The notes beneath the pieces are model-generated. The model was not told the DNA's origin. It worked only from the letters and a program-made list of their open reading frames with translations, and did no database searches. Below are positions 6,071 through 10,436 of a stretch of DNA of 10,436 bases, piece after piece (position 1 is the first letter of the stretch; every line of letters begins with the position of its first letter). Location: NCBI GenBank assembly GCA_028715585.1, contig JAQURN010000036.1, forward strand, positions 1 to 10,436. The letters are read 5' to 3'. A program made the translations under genes and the position numbers. This stretch comes from Actinomycetota bacterium (GTDB taxonomy: Bacteria; Actinomycetota; Geothermincolia; Fen-727; JAQURN01).

Positions 6071-6400
6071 ATGAGTGGTTCTATGCGTTCTATGTCTATA
6101 AGGAAAGGCGACTCTGTCCAGGTTGTCACGGGTAAAGACAAGGGCAAGCGAGGCAAGGTTCTGCGGGTGGACCCCAAAAGCCGCCGTGTGGTGGTGGAGG
6201 GAATAAACCGGGCAAAGAAGCATATGAGGCCAAGCAAAGCGAATCCGCAAGGGGGAATAGTAGAGATAGAGCTTGGTGTCGATGCCTCAAACCTGATGCT
6301 AGTTTGTCCTGGATGTGATACCCCGACCAGGGTTTCTCGGGTGAGAGCCGGTGAGAGGTCTTTTCTAAGGAAATGTAAGAGGTGTGATACGCAATTTTGA
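6071..6400 (+). CDS. rplX: 50S ribosomal protein L24 with CxxC pairs
   Basis: L24 (uL24) initiates large-subunit assembly and sits at the exit-tunnel rim. The KOW motif is at about residues 11-40 (RKGDSVQVVTGKDKGKRGKV), followed by the family segment VVVEGINRAKKHMRPS and GGIVEIE. The C-terminal half has VCPGC (Cys79, Cys82) and CKRC (Cys102, Cys105), a four-cysteine set that could bind zinc and is seen in many bacterial L24 proteins. Start ATG 6071 has AGAGG (6057-6061) nine bases upstream. It adds seven residues before the more usual MSIRKGD; ATG 6092 is an alternative but has no SD. The gene follows rplN by one base. Confidence 0.96.
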   Translation: MSGSMRSMSIRKGDSVQVVTGKDKGKRGKVLRVDPKSRRVVVEGINRAKKHMRPSKANPQGGIVEIELGVDASNLMLVCPGCDTPTRVSRVRAGERSFLRKCKRCDTQF

Positions 6401-6401
6401 C

Positions 6402-6407
6402 GGAGGA
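6402..6407 (+). promoter_or_regulatory. Shine-Dalgarno GGAGGA deciding the rplE start
   Basis: GGAGGA lies just after the rplX stop and five bases or fewer before TTG 6412. It comes after the other in-frame TTG at 6397, so it can only serve 6412. An ATG at 6407 is out of the L5 frame. Confidence 0.7.
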
Positions 6408-6411
6408 TGGG

Positions 6412-6972
6412 TTGGAAGAGGAAAAATACGAGCCGAGGCTGAAAATTCGATATGAGGAAGAGGTCGTTCCAGACCTCATAGAGAAATTTTCCTATCGCAA
6501 CAAGCTCGAGGTCCCGGCACTTCAAAAGATTGTCGTGAATATGGGAGTCGGGGAAGCTGTAACCAGCCCGAAAGAGATTGAGGCCGCGGCGAGGGATATC
6601 GCGCTCATAACCGGACAGAAACCTCTCATGATAAGGGCTAAAAAATCCGTGGCAAGTTTCAGGTTGCGTGCTGGAATGAAGGTCGGATGCAAGGTTACTC
6701 TACGCCGCGCCAGGATGTACGAGTTCCTCGACAGACTTCTTTCGATTGGGCTCCCAAGAATCAGGGATTTTAGGGGGCTCAATCCAAAATCATTTGACGG
6801 CCATGGTAACTACAGCCTAGGGATTGAAGAGCAGCTAACGTTTCCTGAGATTGACTACGACAAAATAGACAAGATCAGAGGAATGGATATTACGATAGTT
6901 ACTACCGCTCGGTCTGATGAGGAAGCCAAGGTATTACTTGATTACCTCGGCTTTCCTTTCAAGGCAATTTGA
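6412..6972 (+). CDS. rplE: 50S ribosomal protein L5
   Basis: L5 (uL5) binds 5S rRNA, contacts P-site tRNA and bridges to S13 in the 30S head. From TTG 6412 the product is 186 residues. It contains YEEEVVPDLIEKFSYRN (about 14-30), VPALQKIVVNMGVGEA, ITGQKPLMIRAKKSVASFRL (67-86), and GMKVGCKVTLR. Next come FRGLNPKSFDGHGNYSLGIE and QLTFPEIDYDKIDKIRGMDI, and it ends DYLGFPFKAI. All are L5 hallmarks. The frame stays open up to a TTG at 6397 that overlaps the rplX stop. I prefer 6412 because of the GGAGGA at 6402-6407 and because the resulting N-terminus matches the family. It lies eleven bases after rplX. Confidence 0.96.
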   Translation: MEEEKYEPRLKIRYEEEVVPDLIEKFSYRNKLEVPALQKIVVNMGVGEAVTSPKEIEAAARDIALITGQKPLMIRAKKSVASFRLRAGMKVGCKVTLRRARMYEFLDRLLSIGLPRIRDFRGLNPKSFDGHGNYSLGIEEQLTFPEIDYDKIDKIRGMDITIVTTARSDEEAKVLLDYLGFPFKAI

Positions 6973-6976
6973 TGGG

Positions 6977-6983
6977 AAGGTGA
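6977..6983 (+). promoter_or_regulatory. Shine-Dalgarno AAGGTGA for the rpsN TTG start
   Basis: AAGGTGA is complementary to the 16S 3' end in its AAGG and GGTGA parts and lies five bases before TTG 6989. It overlaps a competing in-frame GTG at 6980, which therefore lacks a usable SD. Confidence 0.55.
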
Positions 6984-6988
6984 GTTAT

Positions 6989-7174
6989 TTGGCGAGGAAA
7001 GCTCTTGTTGTGAAACAGCAGAGACCACAGAAATATAGAACTCGGCAGTACAACAGGTGCAAGAGATGTGGCAGATCGCGCGCGTATTATAGGAAGTTCA
7101 ACCTGTGTAGGCTGTGCTTAAGGGAGCTTGCTCATCGGGGAGAGCTTCCTGGAGTCACAAAGTCTAGCTGGTAG
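6989..7174 (+). CDS. rpsN: 30S ribosomal protein S14, zinc-binding type
   Basis: S14 (uS14) is a 30S head protein near the P and A sites. From TTG 6989 the product is exactly 61 residues, the standard length of the short zinc-binding (type Z) form. It starts MARKALVVKQ and contains YNRCKRCGRSRAYYRKFNLC, then RLCLRELA, and ends GELPGVTKSSW. Cys24, Cys27, Cys40 and Cys43 form the CxxC-x12-CxxC zinc site. The open frame runs upstream to 6917 inside rplE, but that would add 24 unrelated residues. GTG 6980 would add three. The TTG is supported by AAGGTGA at 6977-6983 and by exact family length. It is also called rpsZ. Some bacteria keep a second, zinc-free S14 elsewhere; none is visible here. Confidence 0.96.
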   Translation: MARKALVVKQQRPQKYRTRQYNRCKRCGRSRAYYRKFNLCRLCLRELAHRGELPGVTKSSW

Positions 7175-7185
7175 GGAGGAGCGGC

Positions 7186-7584
7186 ATGACCATGACGGAT
7201 CCCATTGCGGACATGCTTACCCGGCTGAGAAACGCGGGCAAGGCTCACAAGGAGAAGGTAGAGATGCCCGCGTCTCGTCTCAAGAACGAGATAGCCAGGA
7301 TAATGTGCGAGGAAGGCTATATAAAGCGCTACGAGGTGCGTAAGGGCGCGACCTATGACACTCTCGTGGTTTATATGAAATATGAGTCGGGTAAGGAATG
7401 CATCATGAGGGGGATAAAGCGAATAAGCTCTCCAGGCCTAAGGATATACGCGAAGAAGGACAATCTCCCGCGGGTTCTTGGAGGGCTTGGAGTAGCGATA
7501 ATTTCTACCTCTCAAGGGCTTATGACTGACAGGGAAGCTGAAAGGAAGGGAGTCGGAGGAGAGGTTATTTGCTATATCTGGTGA
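7186..7584 (+). CDS. rpsH: 30S ribosomal protein S8
   Basis: S8 (uS8) binds the central domain of 16S rRNA early in assembly. In E. coli it also represses the spc operon by binding its mRNA near rplE; I did not identify such a site here. The 132-residue product has the family N-terminus MTMTDPIADMLTRLRNAGKA, then MPASRLKNEIARIMCEEGYI, RISSPGLRIYAKKDNLPRVL in the second domain, and GLGVAIISTSQGLMTDREAE. It ends in GEVICYIW, the classic S8 terminus. The purine-rich AGGGAGGAG at 7173-7181 provides a strong SD for ATG 7186. It follows rpsN by eleven bases. Confidence 0.98.
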   Translation: MTMTDPIADMLTRLRNAGKAHKEKVEMPASRLKNEIARIMCEEGYIKRYEVRKGATYDTLVVYMKYESGKECIMRGIKRISSPGLRIYAKKDNLPRVLGGLGVAIISTSQGLMTDREAERKGVGGEVICYIW

Positions 7585-7605
7585 TGTTTCGGAGATGATT
7601 GAAAG

Positions 7606-8142
7606 ATGTCACGAGTTGGGAAACCGCCAATAGATATCCCAGCGGGGGTTGAAGTCTCCATTGGCGATGGTGTGGTGAGGGTAAAGGGACCGAAGGGTAA
7701 ACTAGAACAGGTCATCCTGCCCGGGATAAAGGTGGAAAAGGAGGACAATCAAATACAGGTCGAAAGGTCTGGTAATAGCCCCAGGGAAAAATCCTTTCAC
7801 GGGCTCATGCGTACGCTCATATACAACATGGTCAAGGGGGTCACAGAAGGTTTTGAGAAAGTTTTGGATATCCAAGGAGTGGGTTACAGGGCGAAAATTA
7901 GCGGGAAAAACCTAGAGCTCCAGCTCGGATATTCGAAGCCGTGTTCTATTGTGCCTCCTGCCGGGATTGAGTTCGAGGTTCCAGCGCCCAATCGAGTCAT
8001 AGTCCGTGGACACGACAAACAACTCGTAGGGCAAGTTGCGGCGGATATCAGGAGGCTCAGAGAGCCCGATCCATACAAAGGAAAGGGTGTGCGTTACCTA
8101 GGTGAACAGGTAAGAAGGAAGGCAGGAAAAACGGTAAAGTGA
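7606..8142 (+). CDS. rplF: 50S ribosomal protein L6
   Basis: L6 (uL6) lies by the factor-binding region and the sarcin-ricin loop. The 178-residue length is standard. Two similar domains are visible: the first with MSRVGKPPIDIPAGVEVSI and VRVKGPKGKLEQ, the second from FEKVLDIQGVGYRAKISGKN through LELQLGYSKP and HDKQLVGQVAADIRRLREPD. The C-terminus, PYKGKGVRYLGEQVRRKAGK, is the family signature. Start ATG 7606 gives the exact family N-terminus; a GGAG at 7591-7594 is eleven bases away, somewhat far. The gene follows rpsH by 21 bases, and its stop overlaps the rplR start in a GTGA. Confidence 0.97.
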   Translation: MSRVGKPPIDIPAGVEVSIGDGVVRVKGPKGKLEQVILPGIKVEKEDNQIQVERSGNSPREKSFHGLMRTLIYNMVKGVTEGFEKVLDIQGVGYRAKISGKNLELQLGYSKPCSIVPPAGIEFEVPAPNRVIVRGHDKQLVGQVAADIRRLREPDPYKGKGVRYLGEQVRRKAGKTVK

Positions 8143-8498
8143 CCGGGAAAACATCGGGAAGATATCGGAGAAAGAAAGGGATAAGGAAGAAAGTCAAGGG
8201 ATCCGCTGAGCGCCCGCGCCTCTCGGTGTTCAGAAGCAACGGGCATATTTATTGCCAGGTAATAGACGACGAGAGAGGAGTCACCATCGCCGCTGCCTCT
8301 ACCAACGAGAAGCGTCTTCGTGAACAAGCTAAGAGTGTTAACAAGAAGGAGGCTGCCGCGCTTGTGGGTGCCATCATAGCTGAACGTGCGATAGAGAACG
8401 GTGTGGAGAAAGTGGTATTTGATCGTAGTGGGTATGCTTATCATGGCCGAGTGGCTGCTCTCGCCGAGGCAGCCAGAAAGGGAGGACTCAAGTTCTAG
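8139..8498 (+). CDS. rplR: 50S ribosomal protein L18
   Basis: L18 (uL18) binds 5S rRNA together with L5 and places it in the central protuberance. The 119-residue product starts at GTG 8139, overlapping the rplF TGA by four bases (GTGA), and has no strong SD of its own, so translational coupling to rplF is likely. The N-terminus is basic (TSGRYRRKKGIRKKVKGSAE). It is followed by the family core RPRLSVFRSNGHIYCQVIDD, then GVTIAAASTNEK and VFDRSGYAYHGRVAALAEAA, ending RKGGLKF. All hallmarks are present and the length is normal. Confidence 0.97.
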   Translation: MTGKTSGRYRRKKGIRKKVKGSAERPRLSVFRSNGHIYCQVIDDERGVTIAAASTNEKRLREQAKSVNKKEAAALVGAIIAERAIENGVEKVVFDRSGYAYHGRVAALAEAARKGGLKF

Positions 8499-8502
8499 GA
8501 GG
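8497..8502 (+). promoter_or_regulatory. Shine-Dalgarno AGGAGG of rpsE
   Basis: AGGAGG overlaps the rplR TAG stop and lies four bases before GTG 8507. The spacing is rather short, but no other in-frame start is better placed. Confidence 0.65.
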
Positions 8503-8506
8503 ATTA

Positions 8507-9025
8507 GTGGAAGAAGAGCAGGGAGCCGAGGAGCTCGAGGAGCGCGTCGTATATATAAACAGAGTGGCAAAAGTGGTCAAAGGGGGAAGGCGATTCTCCT
8601 TCACTGCCTTGGTTGTGGTGGGTGATGGGAAGGGCAGCGTGGGGATTGGGCACGGAAAAGCAAGGGAAGTCCCACTTGCGATAGAGAAGGGGTTACAAAG
8701 GGCAAAGAAGTCGATGTTCAAAATCCCTGTTGTTGGAACGACGATACCGCATGAGGTAACGGGCGAATACGGCGCCGCGCGCGTACTCTTGAAACCCGCC
8801 GCTCCGGGCACTGGCCTTATTGCGGGCGGAGCAGTCCGACCAGTTTTGGAAGTCTTGGGTATAAAAGATGTGCTCACAAAGAGTTTAGGCTCCAACAATC
8901 CGGTGAATGTAACAAAGGCTACCGAAGCAGGGTTGAAGGCGCTTCGTGACCTGAGAGAAATAGCGCGCGCCAGGGGCCTCAGGCCTGAGGAAATAGTGCG
9001 AAGGAAGGCTACCTATGGGCTCTAG
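8507..9025 (+). CDS. rpsE: 30S ribosomal protein S5
   Basis: S5 (uS5) is part of the mRNA entry pore and influences decoding fidelity. The 172-residue product has a short acidic lead (MEEEQGAEELEERVVYINRV) and then the N-terminal double-stranded-RNA-binding-like domain: KVVKGGRRFSFTALVVVGDG, KGSVGIGHGKAREVPLAIEK. The C-terminal domain has GTTIPHEVTGEYGAARVLLK, PAAPGTGLIAGGAVRPVLE, then GIKDVLTKSLGSNNPVNVTK. Gly-27/Gly-28 lie in the loop where spectinomycin-resistance changes occur in other bacteria; the local sequence looks wild type. The start is GTG 8507 behind AGGAGG. The 3' end overlaps rpmD by eleven bases. Confidence 0.97.
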   Translation: MEEEQGAEELEERVVYINRVAKVVKGGRRFSFTALVVVGDGKGSVGIGHGKAREVPLAIEKGLQRAKKSMFKIPVVGTTIPHEVTGEYGAARVLLKPAAPGTGLIAGGAVRPVLEVLGIKDVLTKSLGSNNPVNVTKATEAGLKALRDLREIARARGLRPEEIVRRKATYGL

Positions 9026-9248
9026 ATTGAGGATAAGGTTGAAGCGGGGAACCGCTGGACTCAAGGAAGACCAGAGAGGAACACTAAGGGCGTTGGGTTT
9101 GAGGCGCCTCAACCAGGTTGTCGAAAAGGAATCGGTGCCTGAAATTATAGGGATGGCGAGAAAAGTTTCTCACCTGGTGGAAATCGAAACCTTGGAGGAC
9201 AAAGGCAAGGCGAAGGTTTCTGATTCTGTAAACGCGGAGGATGGTTGA
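9015..9248 (+). CDS. rpmD: 50S ribosomal protein L30
   Basis: L30 (uL30) is a small large-subunit protein, present in most but not all bacteria. The core is clear: RLRIRLKRGTAGLKEDQRGT, then LRALGLRRLNQVVEKESVPE, and IIGMARKVSHLVEIE. At 77 residues it is some 15 longer than the usual 58-62. The excess is a polar tail after residue 59 (LEDKGKAKVSDSVNAEDG), a mild version of the extensions on L29 and S3. Start ATG 9015 has AAGGAAGG at 9001-9008, six bases away. TTG 9027 is an alternative that would remove four residues. The gene overlaps rpsE by eleven bases and is followed by about 105 bases before rplO. Confidence 0.94.
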   Translation: MGSRLRIRLKRGTAGLKEDQRGTLRALGLRRLNQVVEKESVPEIIGMARKVSHLVEIETLEDKGKAKVSDSVNAEDG

Positions 9249-9353
9249 GAAGAAGAAAGGGTGTGCCGGCAAGTAAACCCAGCTGGCTTGTTCTTGAGGG
9301 TTTGAAATCGCAAAGGGGTGCGTTTTGTGAGTGATGCGCGAGAGCATAGTTCA
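9249..9353 (+). other. Largest intergenic gap, rpmD-rplO
   Basis: At about 105 bases this is the longest stretch without an assigned gene (78 bases if rplO starts at GTG 9327). I see no convincing -35/-10 pair, no strong hairpin followed by a T run, and no repeat. A 14-codon frame from GTG 9261 to TGA 9305 exists but resembles nothing known. Confidence 0.4.
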
Positions 9354-9797
9354 ATGAGGCTCGAGAATCTTACCCCCGCGCCGCTTTCCCGTAAAAAGAG
9401 AAAGCGTGTTGGAAGAGGGGAAGGTTCAGGAGTAGGGAAAACGTGTGGTAGGGGACAGAAAGGTCAAAACTCGCGATCAGGTTCGGGAACGAGGCTCGGA
9501 TTCGAAGGAGGGCAGATGCCCCTCGCGCGGAGAATCCCTAAACTCGGAGGTTTTACTCCCAGGCGGCGCACTACCTACGAGGTTGTGAACTTGGGTGAGC
9601 TGGACAGGTTTGAGCCTAGCGAGGTTGTAGACCCTTCCCGGATGGCGCAAATGGGTTTGATAAAGAAAGAGAAGAACAGGGTGAAAATTCTTGGGGAGGG
9701 GGAGATAAATAAGCCCCTCACGGTTCGAGCAAATGCTTTCTCTAAGAAAGCTAAAGAAAGAATAGAAGCTGCTGGCGGAAGGGCAGAGGTGATTTAG
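9354..9797 (+). CDS. rplO: 50S ribosomal protein L15
   Basis: L15 (uL15) is a late-assembly large-subunit protein that threads a long basic N-terminal arm through 23S rRNA. From ATG 9354 the product is 147 residues, the usual length (E. coli 144), starting MRLENLTPAPLSRKKRKRVG. It has RGEGSGVGKTCGRGQKGQNS, FEGGQMPLARRIPKLGGFTP, then YEVVNLGELDRFE and a C-terminal KAKERIEAAGGRAEVI. Two upstream in-frame starts exist: GTG 9327, with AAAGGGG (9312-9318) eight bases before it, and GTG 9318. GTG 9327 would add nine residues (MSDAREHSS) and has the better SD. The choice here rests on family length, so the start is uncertain. The secY start follows one base after its stop. Confidence 0.95.
   Translation: MRLENLTPAPLSRKKRKRVGRGEGSGVGKTCGRGQKGQNSRSGSGTRLGFEGGQMPLARRIPKLGGFTPRRRTTYEVVNLGELDRFEPSEVVDPSRMAQMGLIKKEKNRVKILGEGEINKPLTVRANAFSKKAKERIEAAGGRAEVI
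9786..9793 (+). promoter_or_regulatory. Shine-Dalgarno GAGGTGAT of secY
   Basis: GAGGTGAT is an eight-base match to the sequence complementary to the conserved 16S 3' end. It lies within the last codons of rplO and places its GAGG nine bases before TTG 9799. Confidence 0.7.
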
Positions 9798-9798
9798 T

Positions 9799-10436
9799 TT
9801 GCGCGTCCTCTCAGGGTTCAGGGATGCGTTCAAAATTCCCGATCTTCGAAAGAAGATTCTTTTCACGCTATTGATAATTGGCATTTACAGGCTCGGGTGT
9901 TTCATTCCGGCGCCTGGGGTGAGTATCACAGCCCTTTCCGAGATGGTCAAAGAGAGCGGACTTCTCCGCTTTCTAAACCTTTTCACTGGCGGCGGTCTTT
10001 CGAATATGGCAATCTTTGGGCTCGGCATAATGCCATACATTACTGCCGAGATAATAATGCAGCTTCTTTCGGCGGTGATACCGAAGATAAAGGAGTGGCA
10101 CGAACAGGGTGAGGAGGGGAGAAGGAAGATTACCCAAATAGCGAGGTATATGACACTTGTCTTGGCTGCCCTCCAATCAATTGGGCTCATTGTTTCGTTC
10201 AGGGCAAACAAGGAGTATGACATTCTACCAAATATGAATTGGGGAAAAGGTGCCTTAATCGTTTTCACCCTTGTCGCTGGCATGGCGCTTCTAATGTGGC
10301 TCGGTGAGCTAATTACCCAGCGTGGGGTGGGGAATGGTATGTCCATCCTGATTTTCGTGTGTGTAATCTCCACCATGCCGGCGGAGGGAGCCAATTTAGT
10401 CAGGACGGTTTATGCCCTGAATCCGGCGCTGGTAAT
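9799..10436 (+). CDS. secY: Protein translocase subunit SecY, N-terminal half (partial)
   Basis: SecY is the channel-forming membrane subunit of the SecYEG translocon. The frame starts at TTG 9799, one base after the rplO stop, and remains open to the window edge, giving 212 residues of an expected 420-450. The amphipathic N-terminus GFRDAFKIPDLRKKI leads into TM1 (about 20-38: FTLLIIGIYRLGCFIP). FLNLFTGGGLSNMAIFGLGI covers the plug region and the start of TM2, followed by MPYITAEIIMQLL. Next is the cytoplasmic loop KEWHEQGEEGRRKITQIARY, then TM3 (about 116-134), TM4 (about 151-169), and the conserved ELITQRGVGNGMSILIF entering TM5. These are all SecY signatures. Its place at the end of the spc genes is canonical; adk, map and infA commonly follow but are outside the window. 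Confidence 0.96.
   Translation, partial: MRVLSGFRDAFKIPDLRKKILFTLLIIGIYRLGCFIPAPGVSITALSEMVKESGLLRFLNLFTGGGLSNMAIFGLGIMPYITAEIIMQLLSAVIPKIKEWHEQGEEGRRKITQIARYMTLVLAALQSIGLIVSFRANKEYDILPNMNWGKGALIVFTLVAGMALLMWLGELITQRGVGNGMSILIFVCVISTMPAEGANLVRTVYALNPALV

Noticed and set aside
5320..6525. A 401-codon open frame on the minus strand
   Set aside because: It lies antisense across rpmC, rpsQ, rplN, rplX and the start of rplE, all certain genes. Its translation is rich in Leu, Ser, Phe, His and Arg with no recognisable motif, as expected for the complement of purine-rich coding DNA.
6917..6988. 24-residue N-terminal extension of S14 overlapping rplE
   Set aside because: This region is the coding 3' end of rplE in another frame. 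The start at TTG 6989 gives the exact 61-residue family length with an SD in place.
9261..9300. Possible hairpin in the rpmD-rplO gap (CAAG/CTTG arms around CCAGCTGG)
   Set aside because: The arms are only four bases, the inner palindrome is incompatible with a long stem, and no T run follows, so it is not a credible terminator.
9261..9305. 14-codon frame (GTG to TGA) between rpmD and rplO, a possible leader peptide
   Set aside because: A frame this short is expected by chance. The purines before it are too close to the GTG and there is no attenuator hairpin after it.

Overview
The whole window is one unidirectional (+ strand) run of core translation genes: the end of a str-type operon (tufA), the complete S10 operon, and most of the spc operon up to the start of secY. 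The order is tufA', rpsJ, rplC, rplD, rplW, rplB, rpsS, rplV, rpsC, rplP, rpmC, rpsQ, rplN, rplX, rplE, rpsN, rpsH, rplF, rplR, rpsE, rpmD, rplO, secY'. That is 23 genes, 21 of them complete. It is the canonical bacterial order with nothing inserted, and all proteins are bacterial-type. I see no RNA gene, mobile element, CRISPR array, clear promoter or terminator, and no gene-free stretch longer than about 105 bases.

The organism is a bacterium that I cannot place in a phylum from these proteins. Its S14 is the short zinc-binding type (four Cys) and its L24 carries two CxxC pairs. The sense strand is purine-rich, with frequent AGG/AGA arginine and ATA isoleucine codons, which is often seen in thermophiles; that reading is inference only. 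About half of the 22 visible starts are GTG or TTG, usually with a good Shine-Dalgarno (SD) sequence, so several true starts lie downstream of the longest open frame. I moved the starts of rpsJ, rplW, rpsC, rplE, rpsN and rplO on the basis of SD position and family N-termini.

Region by region: 1-118 is the tail of EF-Tu; 147-5685 is the S10 operon (S10, L3, L4, L23, L2, S19, L22, S3, L16, L29, S17); 5701-9797 is the spc operon (L14, L24, L5, S14, S8, L6, L18, S5, L30, L15); 9799 to the end is the first half of SecY. Genes overlap or are separated by only a few bases almost everywhere, which fits one long, translationally coupled transcript. The products build both ribosomal subunits, including most of the exit-tunnel ring (L22, L23, L24, L29), and the membrane channel that receives nascent chains from that exit.

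I find no undescribed multi-gene system. What stands out is a set of charged, low-complexity C-terminal extensions on three nearby genes: a Lys-rich tail of about 94 residues on L22, a purely acidic tail of about 40 residues on L29, and an acidic tail of about 53 residues on S3. L22 and L29 both sit at the exit of the peptide tunnel, so their opposite charges deserve a second look.
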